The position numbers and the translations under genes were made by a program. The notes beneath the pieces were generated by a model. It had not been told where the DNA came from, searched no databases, and saw only the letters and a list, made by a program, of their open reading frames with translations. Positions 44,940 through 55,560 of a DNA stretch of 64,000 bases are shown piece after piece. This stretch comes from Paraescarpia echinospica (lineage: Eukaryota > Annelida > Polychaeta > Sabellida > Siboglinidae): NCBI GenBank assembly GCA_020002185.1, contig CM034541.1, forward strand, positions 50,142,562 to 50,206,561, written 5' to 3'. How positions within the stretch are numbered: the stretch's first letter is position 1; each line of letters opens with the position of its first letter.

Positions 44940-45765
44940 AAACAGGTTCGGTTTACAGCGTCTGCGGTGAAGCGTCACTACGAGTTTCCCATGATTGAAT
45001 GGCACCGGTCGACTGAGGTCGTCCCTTACATCGATCTCGATAGTGCCGAACTATATTCACAGCAGAGGTACGTATTGGACGCGGTCGAAAGTCTGCGACA
45101 TTGCAGCACCGTTTGAGCCGTAGACCGGAGCGAGATAATCACCGACGATGCTTGACTCCAGATTGTCCGTGTAGATTTACATGTCCACCGCGGAATCGGC
45201 CTCTTGCTCGAGGGTGTACTCAACGACGCGGTTGTAAACAGTGGCCGATGGCCTCAGACTTAAGGGTTTTCCATCTAGACTGTGGTGTTCGTACTCGTCT
45301 TTCGCTTTGGGACTGGTGATGACGGACGAGTGGAAAACCAGTATGGTTCCCATGGTGCTTTGAAAAAAGCTAAACTCGACTCCCAGAGTCATGTACAACG
45401 TCATCCGGTTAGAGATTTGGTTGTAGCTTAGTTTCGCCTAGACCTCAGCGGTTCCCACGCTCACCACTATCATGATAATGTACATTAAAGTTGTCGTAAC
45501 GTAATAATAACCGTACGAGATGCTATCCCCGTGGTAAAGACCCTTTTGATCCACCTCGTTGAGGTAGAAGGTGATGTCCTCTTCTCTCACGTTATACCAA
45601 GTGTGCGCGTACTGTATCTCCGCCTGGCCCCACTCCCACTGACCCAACACGTTCACGCGTTGTGGTAGCGTCTTGATGTAGTTGGTCAGCCTGTTGTCGG
45701 GGTGCGTTTTCATAGAAACGTTGCTAGGCAACATCAGGTAAGAGACGATTCCATCCCGTTTCATA
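44940..45765 (-). pseudogene. Virion-type candidate protein (unnamed Polinton-like family)
   Basis: Starts in the region MKRDGIVSYLMLPSNVSMK and continues HPDNRLTNYIKTLPQR, GQWEWGQAEIQYAHTWYNV, IYTDNLESSIVGDYLAP and FGTIEIDVRDDLSRPVPF to GKLVVTLHRR. The same blocks occur at 48398-49115. I know the block order from multi-copy genes in aquatic animals but cannot name the fold. A capsid-related role is inferred from its neighbours. At least three frame breaks. Confidence 0.6.
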
Positions 45766-45985
45766 GACGGGTTCGGCAGCAAGTAGCCGAGACAGCTACT
45801 CGACAGCACCATCCACATGTTCGAATCTCCTCGACCGCCTGTCAGATTGTACATACTGACCACAATGACCGTGTACAGAAAGACGACCCGGCACAGGAAG
45901 ACGATTTCGGCATTGATACACTCGCTTCCGCAGAGACGCCAGCTGCGCGACCCGGTGCTCGTCCACTTCGTCCTTACCCCGAATA
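45765..45985 (-). pseudogene. Short membrane protein, minus copy
   Basis: Contains VVFLYTVIVVSMYNLTGG and GDSNMWM, one predicted membrane helix followed by a Leu-rich GYLLPNP end. Homologous to 48139-48411. Its N-terminal half is frame-shifted. Confidence 0.6.
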
Positions 45986-46019
45986 ACGGTAATGAGTCGA
46001 TGAGACTGTCTTTTATACG

Positions 46020-46584
46020 CCACGAGCGCTTTGGCGTCGATCCAGCTGTCGAAGGAGGAGGGGTACCCGCACCATTTCATAGCACCTCCGCCCTCCTCTT
46101 GCCCACCTTGTGACGCTGTAAAACCGCTTCCACGCGATAAAGTTTATTCATCGAGACGGATACATTTTGTAGTTCCTGTTCGTAGAAGGTGCCGTATAGT
46201 GTCGTTCCAACATCAACTATCAACCGGTGAACGGGCGGATCGGAAGGGGACACTTCTCCGAACGTGAAGAGCTCTTCGCGCCGGTTCGCCATGTACCTTT
46301 TCTTGAATCGTCTCGTCGCCTTGATGCTGCGCAAGCGATCTCCCACTTGAAGTTTTGGTTTGCCGCGACCGCCGCCATCGCCGTACAATCGCTGCCACAC
46401 GGTCTCCTGGTTTGAGACGTTGATACGTGTTGGAGCTACACCGATGCTTCGATTGTAGGTGTTGTTGTACTACCGCACGAACCCTGGCAACGCGTCGATG
46501 TATCTCAACGTCTAGTGTTTCGTGAAGTACCGCCACATGCGAGTCTTCAGCGTGAGTAGTAGAGAGGTAAAGCTCATTATCCAT
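46020..46584 (-). pseudogene. Integrase C-terminal part with chromodomain, minus copy
   Basis: Starts inside the rve domain (LKTRMWRYFTKH, then a stop; LPGFVR, stop; YNNTYNRSIGVAP). It continues through a Gly/Lys linker GGGRGKPKLQVGDRL and a chromodomain: NKLYRVEAVLQRHKVGK then, after a one-base shift, MKWCGYPSSFDSWIDAKAL. The N-terminal half with the first two catalytic acids is absent. Chromodomain integrases are typical of Polintons and some LTR elements. The neighbours decide for Polinton-like. Confidence 0.8.
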
Positions 46585-46651
46585 TGAAATGAAAGATCAA
46601 AGGCTTTTGCCAGGGTTTTTCCCATAAAAATGTCAAATAGAATCAGCATTT
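46585..46651. other. Junction between the two inverted copies
   Basis: Sixty-odd bases with no homology to either arm, including the small hairpin GGGTTTTTCCC. On one side the integrase is cut in mid-domain and on the other the NADAR gene lacks its first half. Both neighbours are therefore truncated exactly here. Confidence 0.6.
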
Positions 46652-46912
46652 ATGGCGAAGCGAAGAAGCTACGGCATTAGGACGACGAGAACCGGTGCCG
46701 AGTGGGACGTCATTAAGGTCAAATGTATGCGGACCATATTGATAACAAAGTTCACGACCTCGAAAGAGATGAGAGACAGCCTGCTGGCTACCGGAGACAT
46801 TGAACTGGTGGAGTGGGTGCCGTGGAAAGAGTTTTTTTTGGGTATCGGTTACGGTGGTAGAAAAGGGGTAAACATGCTCGGGAAGCTATTGATGGAGGTG
46901 CGTGATGAATGA
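46652..46912 (+). pseudogene. NADAR-domain (YbiA-like) protein, C-terminal half
   Basis: 86 aa. The order WDVIKVKCMR, ITKFTTSKEMRDSLLATGD, IELVEW, FFLGIGYGG, VNMLGKLLMEVRDE matches the C-terminal half of NADAR domains (COG3236/DUF1768, E. coli YbiA). These act as N-glycosidases on riboflavin intermediates, and some relatives reverse ADP-ribosylation. The N-terminal half, with the usual FSNF and EHYYQ blocks, is missing at the junction. The Trp usual before GxG is Leu here. The first ATG may not be native. The frame is otherwise open and overlaps the ATPase start, so gene and neighbour probably travelled together. Confidence 0.75.
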
Positions 46913-47126
46913 AGAAGATAAGAAGGACTCTCCTGTCTTCCGAGCGGCAGTCGTCGATATGGACACGTCTTTGAAGCACCATTTTAAGGGTATCGTAGCC
47001 GGACCTACGGGGTGTGGTAAGACCACCTTCGTCACTCATCTCAAAATTTTTTCCCGACCATCGCGTTCAGTACGTTTATGTGCCGAGAGTTTAAAAGGCG
47101 AGCCGCCTCGACGTAGACGTCACTAG
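46905..47126 (+). pseudogene. Packaging ATPase N terminus (Polinton ATPase, FtsK/HerA-type)
   Basis: Starts MNEEDKKDSPVF at the ATG at 46905, overlapping the NADAR stop (46910-46912). About 45 aa in is GIVAGPTGCGKTTFVTHL, a Walker A P-loop in the context typical of Polinton genome-packaging ATPases. Similarity ends shortly after and the frame closes at 47126 with low-complexity Arg, so the Walker B and the rest are deleted. Role if intact: DNA packaging into capsids. Confidence 0.75.
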
Positions 47127-47142
47127 GCCAGATATCAGAGTG

Positions 47143-47376
47143 CGTGAAGAGGCATATTTTGTGTCTGCAGATGCTGAACAGGAACAAGAATATAAAGTTG
47201 AGAAACGCCATCCTCGCCAACGCTGACGCCGGCCTCATTTACCGTCTATGCGACTGTGCATACAACATTTGAAAGGGAACGTGAAATTGTCAACGAAGCA
47301 GAAAAAGAACTGCTAAAGTACAAGGACCACCTGTATAAACTAGCGACAAAAAAGTGCCGTTTGCAGCAGCAGCCGC
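47143..47376 (+). pseudogene. Small Lys-rich ORF common in Polinton-like elements
   Basis: The reading KRHILCLQMLNRNKNIKLRN then AILANADAGLIYRLCDCAYN, a stop, KGNVKLSTKQKK and, after a shift, YKDHLYKLATKK fits a ~100-aa protein that I recall next to such integrases in many animals. It has no known function. Alternating hydrophobic and basic residues suggest a helical nucleic-acid- or membrane-binding protein, which is a guess. Its 3' end runs straight into integrase sequence at about 47376. Confidence 0.55.
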
Positions 47377-47663
47377 CGACCGCGATACAGACCGACAAGG
47401 GTACGGAGTTTCTCAACAGACCCTTTCAGAAACTCTTGAAGAGTCACGGTGTATACCACTTTGTAACGCACAACGAGGAGACCAAAGCGAGTATCGTGGA
47501 AAGGTTCAATCGCACGCTGAAGACCCGCATGTGGCGGTACTTCACGAAACATCAAACATTGAGACACATGGAGGCATTGCCGGGGTTTGTGGGGTCGTAC
47601 AATAACGCCTACCATCGAATCATCGTTATGGCTCCGGCGAGTGTCAACACGTCGAACCAGTAG
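47256..47663 (+). pseudogene. Fusion frame: small ORF end joined to integrase (rve) C-terminal half
   Basis: From about residue 42 on: TAIQTDKGTEFLNRPFQKLL (second catalytic Asp of the DDE core), then KASIVERFNRTLKTRMWRYF (catalytic Glu of the VERFNRTL motif), LPGFVGSYNNAYHR and MAPASVNTSNQ before a TAG. The first catalytic Asp and the zinc-binding N terminus are absent. Translation in the same frame resumes after the single TAG. The junction with the Lys-rich small ORF lies in a CAGCAGCAGCC stretch. Confidence 0.85.
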
Positions 47664-48000
47664 ACCGTGTGGCAGCGGTTGTACGGCGGCGGCGGGGGTC
47701 GAGGCAAACCGAAACTGCGAGCGGGAGATCGCGTACGCATCATCAAGTCCGACCCGCCCGTTTACCGGTTGATACAAGAAGCCGGAACGGTACTAGACGG
47801 TACATTTTACGAACCGGAACTGAAAAAAATGACCGTCCCGAAGAATAAACTTTATAGCGTGGAGGCGGTCCTACAACGTCGCAAGGTGGACAAAAGGGCG
47901 CGGAGTTGCTGGTGAAATGGTGTGTTTACCCGGCTTCATTCAACACTTGTATCGATGCCAAAGCGCTCGTGGCCTCCCGACTCGTCAGTCATGGGTAGGC
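47664..48000 (+). pseudogene. Integrase chromodomain, plus copy
   Basis: VWQRLYGGGGGRGKPKLRAG linker, a small beta-barrel-like stretch, then LYSVEAVLQRRKVDK. After a one-base shift near 47897, ELLVKWCVYPASFNTCIDAK follows, the chromodomain core. Chromodomains steer integration to modified histones. Cys and Thr replace the usual Ser-Trp near the end. Confidence 0.75.
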
Positions 48001-48138
48001 AGCCCTACAAAGCGTGTTGAACCAGACACGAGGGATGTGCACGACTTCACAAAACAAATCGGCGCCAAGATTCCCGCGGATTTCAGTTCTTGGAGTATAC
48101 GATAAAAGGTGGGTGTTGGTTCTCCGAACCACAGTCGC

Positions 48139-48411
48139 ATGATGACCGACGAGGTGACAACAGTCGACACTACTGACGCCACGAGCATTACCACCACCGA
48201 TAACTTTCCTTGGCATCTCTGCGGTAACGAGTGCCCCAAATCCGAAATCGTCTTTCTCTGTCAGATCGTCGTCCTGTACACGGTCATCGTGGTCAGTATA
48301 TACAATCTGACGCGTGGTCAAGGAGACTCGAACCTGTGGACGGAGCTGGTGAGTAGCTGACTCGGTTACCTACTGCTGAGCCCGTCTATGAAACGCGATG
48401 GAATCGTCTGA
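48139..48411 (+). pseudogene. Short membrane protein, plus copy
   Basis: Starts MMTDEVTTVDTTDATS, then NFPWHLCGNECPKSEIVF (a Cys-containing segment), a membrane helix FLCQIVVLYTVIVVSIYNLT, and GDSNLW. A TGA at 48358-48360 interrupts before LGYLLLSPSMKRDGIV. It is homologous to 45765-45985. One transmembrane helix with a Thr/Asp-rich N terminus suggests a small membrane-anchored virion or host-interaction protein. The function is unknown. Confidence 0.65.
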
Positions 48412-49115
48412 TTTTTATCTGACGTTGCCTAACAACGCTTCTATGAAAGCGCACCCTGACAACACGCTGACCCACTACATCACGACGCTACACGTCGATC
48501 TGTAGGGTCAGTGGGAGTGCGGTCTGGTGGAGATACAGTACCCGCACACTTGATACAACGTGAGAAAAGAGGACACCTTCTTCTATCTCAACAAGGGAGG
48601 ACACGAGGGTGTTCACCGCATAGGTCGCATCGCTCACGGTTACTATAACACCGCATCCACCTTGATGTAGTGGATGGACGAAGCGCTGGGAACTATACTA
48701 GGCTTCCACTCGCCCGTTATCAACAGTCCCGAAACGAAGGACGAGTACGTACACCGGAGTCTAGAGGGGAACCACATAAGTCTCTAATCGGCGGCCACCG
48801 TCTACAAAAGCGCCGCCGCGTACACCTTCGAGGAAGAAGCCCAAGCCCCGGTGGACATGCATCAAAGACTCGGCACCATGTATATCTACACGGACATCGT
48901 GGAGTCACGCAGCGTCGGTGACCGGCTCGCTCCACTACTGCGTGCCGATCCACGGCATGTACGGGGCCACAATGTCGAAGATCTTTGACCGTATCCAATT
49001 CGTGCCCCTGTTGCGGAAAGAGTTCGGCGTGATCGAGATAGATATAAGAGACGACCTCTGTCGACCGGTGCCATTCGAACAGGGGAAACTCGTAGTGACG
49101 CTTCACATCAGCAAC
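48398..49115 (+). pseudogene. Virion-type candidate protein, plus copy
   Basis: From the ATG at 48398: SSDFYLTLPNNASMKAHPDN, GQWECGLVEIQYPHT, KEDTFFYLNK, GTMYIYTDIVESRSVGD, then after a shift SKIFDRIQFVPLLRKEFG and VIEIDIRDDLCRPVPF ending GKLVVTLHI. At least four stops or shifts. Homologous to 44940-45765. The start overlaps the end of the membrane-protein frame, a compact arrangement. Confidence 0.6.
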
Positions 49116-49149
49116 TGTTTTGATAGCCAGAGCCGGCAGCAACGTCTAC

Positions 49150-49475
49150 GAGGACTACTACACTCGCTAGGTAAGCGGCAATCTACCATTATTCGTTGGT
49201 GCTAGAGTACAGCGAGGTCACGGTTTGGGAAACCTCTTCGGGAGCCTGTTTCGAAGCGCCATATCTCTTATCAAGGGGGGCCGTTGCACTGGGAAAACGC
49301 GCCCTGAGCACGGGTATACGCGTGGCGCAAGGCGTTGCATCCGGTCAGAATCTGAAACAGGCGGCGAAAAGTCGCGCGACGGAGGCGGGGGCCGACCTCC
49401 TGGACGATCTGTTGAATACACCGGGGCGGCGGCCGGTAAAACGACGACGCCATGTTATAAAACCATATGATATGA
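49150..49475 (+). pseudogene. Basic minor-virion-type protein, plus copy, cut by satellite
   Basis: Reads YYTR, LPLFVGARVQ then GHGLGNLFGSLFRSAISL. After a shift, AVALGKRALSTGIRVAQGVA, GQNLKQAAKSRATEAG and RPVKRRRHVIK follow, and then the satellite starts. Homologous to 44545-44935. The last codons run into a (TATGA)n run. Confidence 0.6.
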
Positions 49476-49491
49476 TATGATATGATATGAG
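49466..49491. repeat. (TATGA)n at the element/satellite junction
   Basis: Five units of ATATG/TATGA sit exactly between coding sequence and the first satellite monomer. The monomer itself contains GATATGAGTGAATTTTT at this position, so the run looks like local expansion of satellite sequence at the breakpoint. Confidence 0.85.
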
Positions 49492-52400
49492 TGAATTTTT
49501 CTCGATAACTTTTACATGGGACATGTTTGTTTCGTGAAAACTGAATGTATTATTGTATTAGACAACATAAAACATCAAATGGGAATGAGTTTTCGCACCC
49601 ATAGCTTACGTACTATTTTCTTGTAACTTACGTGACGGAGATGAAAGCGCAAAATACATTCCCTTTTGTGATTAATCTAGTTAAGTGTGTTGCTTGATAT
49701 CAGTCTAGCCTTCGCGAAAATTTGTAACAAGCAGGACATCTATTTTGGGAAAGACAACTATAAGAATCCGTCCGCCGAAAGAGTGCACTTGAAAATACCG
49801 TTTTGGTGTGATATGAGTGAATTTTTCTCGATAACTTTTACATTGGACATGTTTTTGTCGTGAATACTGAATGTACTATTGTATTAGACAAGATAAAACA
49901 TCAGATGGGAATGAGTTTTCACAACCATAATTTACGTACTATTTTCTTGTAACGTACGTGACGGAGATGAAAGTGTAGCATACATTCCCCTTTGTGATTG
50001 ATCTAGTCATGAGTGTTGCTTGATATCAATCTAGCCTTCGTGAAGATTTGTAACATGCAGGACATCTATTTGCGGTAACACCACATTAAGGACCCGTCCG
50101 CCGAATGAGTGCACTGGAAAATACCGTTTTGGTGTGATAAGCGTGAATTTTATTCGATCACTTTGACATGGGAAATGTTTGTCTAGTGAATAGTGAATGA
50201 ACTACTGCATTAGACAAGAAAAAACATCAAATGGGAATCAGTTTTCGCACCCATAGCTTACGTACTATTTTCTTGTAACTTACGTGACAGAGATGAAAGG
50301 GTAACATACATTCCCCTTTGTGATTATTCTAGTTATGTGTGTTGCTTGATATCAATCTAGCCTTCGCGAAGATTTGTAACATGCAGGACATCTAGTTTGG
50401 GAAAGACAACTTTAAGAAACCGTCCGCCGAAAGAGTGCACTTGAAAATACCGTTTTGGTGTGATATACCTGAATTTTTGTCGATCACTTTTACATGGGAC
50501 ATGTTTGTGTCGTGAATAATGAATGAACTATTGCATTAGACAAGATAAAACATCAAACGGGAATGAGTTTTCACACCCATAACTTACGTACTATTTTCTT
50601 GTAACTTACGTGACGGAGACGAAAAGGTAACATACATTCCCCTTTGTGTTTAATCTAGTTATGTGTGTTGCTTGATATCAGACTAGCCTTCGCGAAGATT
50701 TGTAACATGCAGAACATCTATTTTGGGAAAGACAACTTTAAGAATCCGTCCGCCGAAAGAGTGCACTTGAAAATACCGTTTTGGTGTGATATGTGTGAAT
50801 TTCTCTCGATCACTTTTACATGGGACATGTTTGTGTCGTGAATACTGAATGTACTATTGCATTAGACAAGATAAAACATCAAATGGGAATGAGTTTTCGC
50901 ACCCATAGCTTACGTACTATTTTCTTGTAACTTACGTGACGGAGATGAAAGAGTAACATACTTTCCCCTTTGTGATTAATCTAGTTATGAGAGTTGCTTG
51001 TTATCAATCTAGCCTTCATGAAGGTTTGTAACATGCAGGACATCGATTTGCGGTAACACCACATTAAGGATCCGTCCGCCGAATAAGTGCACTTGGAAAT
51101 ACCGTTTTGGTGTGATAAGCGTGAATTTTATTCGATCACTTTGACATGGGACATGTTTGTCTCATGAATAATGAATGTACTACTGCACTAGGTAAGATAA
51201 AATATCAAATGGGAATGAGTTTTCACACCGATAACTTACGTACTATTTTCTTGTAACTTACGTGACGGAGACGAAAAGGTAACATACGTTCTCCTTTTTG
51301 TTTCATCTAGTTATGTCTGTTGGTTGATATAATTCTAGCCTTCGCGAAGATTTGTAACATGCAGGACATCTATTTTGGAAAAGACAACTATAGGAATCCG
51401 TCCGCCGAAAGAGTGCACTTGAAAATACCGATTTGGTGTCAAATGAGTGAATTTTTCTTAATAACTGTTACATGGGACATGTTTGTGTCGTGAATACTGA
51501 ATGTACTATTGTATTAGACAAGATAAAACATCAAATGGGAATGAGTTTTCACACCCATAACTTACGTACTATTTTCTTGTAACTTACGTGACGGAGATGA
51601 AAGTGTAACATACATTCCCCTTTGTGATTAATCTAGTTATGCTAGCTGCTTGATATCAGTCTAGCCTTCGCGAAGATTTGTAACATGCAGGACATCTAAC
51701 TGGGGTAAGACCACATTAAGGATCCGTCCGCCGAAAGAGTGCACTTGAAAATACCGTTTTGGGTGATATGCGTAATTTGTTTTCGATCACTTTGACATGG
51801 GACATGTTTGTCTCGTGAATACTGAATGTACTACTGCACTAGACAAGATAAAACATCAAATGGGAATGAGTTTTCACACCCATAACTTACGTACTATTTT
51901 CTTGTAATTTACGTGACGGAGACGAAAAGGTAACATACATTCCCCTTTGTGTTTCATCTAGTTATGTGTATTGGTTGATATCAGTCTAGCCTTCGCGAAG
52001 ATTTGTAACATGCAGGACATCTATTTTGGAAAAGACAACTATAGGAATCCGTCCGCCGAAAGAGTGCACTGGAAAATCCCGTTTTGGTGTGAAATGAGTG
52101 AATTTTTCTCGATAACTTTTACATGGGACATGTTTGTGTCGTGAATACTGAATGTACTATTGTATTAGACAAAATAAAATATCAAATGGGAATGAGTTTT
52201 CACACCCATAACTTACGTACTATTTTCTTGTAACTTACGTGACGGAGATGAAAGTGTAACATACATTCCCCTTTGTGATTAATCTAGTTATGAGAGTTGC
52301 TTGATATCAATCTAGCCTTCGTGAAGATTTGTAATATGCAGGACATCTATTTGCGGTAACACCACATTAAGGATCCGTAAGCCGAATGAGTGCACTTGAA

Positions 52401-53940
52401 AATACGGTTTTGGTGTGATAAGCGTGAATTTTTTCCATCACTTTGACATGGGACATGTTTGTCTCGTGAATACTGAATGTACTATTGCATTAGACAAGAT
52501 AAAACATCAAATGGGAACGAGTTTTCGCACCCATAGCTTACGTACTATTTTCTTGTAACTTACGTGACGGAGATGAAAGGGTAACATACATTCCCCTTTG
52601 TGATAAATCTAGTTATGTGTGTTGATTGATATCAGTCTAGCCTTCGCGAAGATTTGTAACATGCAGGACATCTATTTGGGATAAGACCACATTAAGGATC
52701 CGTCCGCCGAAAGAGTGCACTTGAAAATACCGTTTTGGGTGAAATGCGTCATTTGTTTTCGATCACTTTGACATGGGACATGTATGTCTCGTGAATACTG
52801 AATGTACTTTTGCATTAGACAAGATAAAACATTAAATGGGAATGAGTTTTCGCACCCATAGCTTACGTACTATTTTCTTGTAACTTACGTGACGGAGATG
52901 AAAGGGTAACATACATTCCCCTTTGTGATTAATCTAGTTATGTGTGTTGATTGATATTAGTCTAGTCTTCGCGAAGATTTGTAACATGCAGGACATCTAT
53001 TTGGGGTAAGACAACATTAAGGATCCGTCCGCCGAAAGAGTGCACTTGAAAATACCGTTTTGGGTGATATGCGTAATTTGTTTTCGATCTCTTTGACATG
53101 GGACATGTTTGTCTCGTGAACACTGAATGTACTACTGCATTATATAAGATAAAACATTAAATGGGAATGAGTTTTCTCATCCATAGCTTACGTACTATTT
53201 TCTTGTAACTTACGTGACGGAGATGAAACGGTAACCTACATTCCTCTTTGTGATCAATCTAGTTATGTGTGTTGATTGATATCAGTTTAGCCTTCTCGAA
53301 GATTTGGAACATGCAAGACATCTATTTGGGTTAAGACCACATTAATTATCCGTCCGCCGAAAGAGTGCACTTGAAAATACCGTTTTGGGTGATATGCGTA
53401 ATTTGTTTTCGATCACTTTGACATGGGACATGTTTGTCTCGTGAACAATGAATATACTACTGCATTAGACAAGATAAAACATCAAATGGGAATGAGTTTT
53501 AGCACCCACAGCTTACGTACTATTTTCTTGTAACTTACGTGACGGAGATGAAAGGGTAATATACATTCCCCTTTGTGATTAAACTAGTTATGTGTGTTGC
53601 TTGATATCAATCTAGGCTTCTCGAAGATTTGTAACATGCAGGACATCTATTTTGGGAAAGACAACTTTAAGAATCCGTCCGCCGAAAGAGTACACTTGAA
53701 AATAACGTTTTGGTGTGATATGCGTGAATTTTTCTCGATCACTTTTACATGGGACATGTTTGTCTCGTGAAAACTGAATGTACTACTTCATTAGACAAGA
53801 TAAAACATCAAATGGGAATGAGTTTTCACACCCATAACTTACGTACTATTTTCTTGTAACTTACGTGACGGAGATGAAAGTGTAACATACATTCCCCTTT
53901 GTGATTAATCTAGTTATGAGAGTTGCTTGATATCAATCTA

Positions 53941-55560
53941 GCCTTCGTGAAGATTTGTAATATGCAGGACATCTATTTGCGGTAACACAACATTAAGGAT
54001 CCGTAAGCCGAATGAGTGCACTTGAAAATACGATTTTGGTGTGATAAGCGTGAATTTTTTCGATCACTTTGTCATGGGACATGTTTGTGTCATGAATACT
54101 GAATGTACTTTTGCATTATACAAGATAAAACATCAAATGGGAATGAGTTTTCGCACCCATAGCTTACGTACTATTTTCTTGTAACTTACGTGACGGAGAT
54201 GAAAGGGTAACCAACATTCCCCTTTGTGATCAATCTAGTTATGTGTGTTGATTGATATCAGTCTAGCCTTCGCGAAGATTTGTAACATGCAGAACATCTA
54301 TTTGGGGTAAGACCATATTAAGGATCCATCCGCCGAAAGAGTGCACTTGAAAATACCGTTTTGGGTGATATGCGTAATTTGTTTTCGATCACTTTGACAT
54401 GTGACATGTTTGTCTCGTCAATACTGAATGTGCTACTGCATTAGACAAGAAAAAACATCAAATGGGAATGAGTTTTCGCACCCATAGCTTGCGTACAATT
54501 TTCTTGTAACTTACGTGACGGAGATGAAAGGGTAATATACATTCCCCTTTGTGATTAATCTAGTTATGTGTGCTGCTTGATATCAATCTAGCCTTCGCGA
54601 AGATTTGTAACATGCAGGACATCTATTTTGGGAAAGACAACTTTAAGAATCCGTCCGCCGAAAGAGTGCACTTGAAAATAACGTTTTGGTGTGATATGCG
54701 TGAATTTTTCTCGATCACTTTTACATGGGACATGTTTGTCTTGTGAATGCTGAATGTACTACTGCATTAGAGAAGATATAACATCAAATGGGAATGAGTT
54801 TTCGCACCCATAGCTTACGCACTATTTTCTTGTAACTTACGTGACGGAGATGAAAGGGTAACATACTTTCCCCTTTGTGATTTATCTAGTTATGAGAGTT
54901 GCTCGTTATCAACCTAACCTTCGTGAAGATTTGTAACATGCAGGACATCTATTTGGGATAAGACCACATTAAGGATCCGTCCGCCGAAAGAGTGCACTTG
55001 AAAATACCGTTTTGGGTGAAATGCGTCATTTGTTTTCGATCACTTTGACATGGGACATGTTTGTCTCGTGAATACTGAATGTACTATTGCATTAGACAAG
55101 ATAAAACATTAAATGGGAATGAGTTTTCGCACCCATAGCTTACGTACTATTTTCTTGTAACTTACGTGACGGAGATGAAAGGGTAAAATACATTCCCCTT
55201 TGTTATTAATCTAGTTATGTGTGTTGCTTGATATCAATCTAGAATTCGCGAAGATGTGTAACATGCAGCACATCTATTTTGGGAAAGACAACTTTAAGAG
55301 TCCGTCCGCCGAAAGAGTGCACTTGAAAATACCGTTTTGGGTGATATGCGTAATTTCTTTTCGATGACTTTGACATGTGACATGTTTGTCTCGTGATTAC
55401 TGAATGTGCTACTGCATTAGACAAGAGAAAACATCAAATGGGAACGAGTTTTCGCACCCATAGCTTACGTACTATTTTCTTGTAACTTACGTGACGGAGA
55501 TGAAAGGGTAACATACATTCCCCTTTGTGATAAATCTAGTTATGTGTGTTGATTGATATT
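53941..55560. repeat. Satellite block P (five monomers)
   Basis: Monomers in order: B with GTAAGCCG, C with GACCATATTAAGGATCC, A, a B/C hybrid with GCTCGTTATCAACC, and an A/C hybrid with CTAGAATTCGCGAAG. The block reappears at 60117-61400 minus one monomer. Confidence 0.75.

Larger units (their letters stand above)
42890..46640 (-). mobile_element. Polinton/Maverick-like element copy, minus orientation, degenerate
   Basis: Minus-strand gene order from the centre outward: integrase C-terminal part with chromodomain, short membrane protein, virion-type candidate, basic minor-virion-type protein, F54H12.2-like protein, adenain-like protease piece. The order of the first four repeats in the plus-strand copy at 46640-49475, at roughly 80% nucleotide similarity by eye. 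No polymerase B or terminal repeats are visible. Base composition is GC-rich compared with the AT-rich flanks, another sign of foreign origin. Every frame carries stops or shifts. Confidence 0.8.
46640..49475 (+). mobile_element. Polinton/Maverick-like element copy, plus orientation, truncated by satellite
   Basis: Gene order: NADAR half, packaging-ATPase N terminus, small basic ORF fused to the integrase, chromodomain, short membrane protein, virion-type candidate, basic minor-virion-type protein. It ends where the 326-bp satellite begins. GC-rich relative to the flanks. Compact spacing with an 8-base overlap between the first two genes is virus-like. Confidence 0.8.

Noticed and set aside
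46684..46912. Host riboflavin-pathway gene as the source of the NADAR half
   Set aside because: No introns or host flanks. It overlaps a viral-type ATPase and sits in a GC-rich viral block, so a viral-type gene is simpler.
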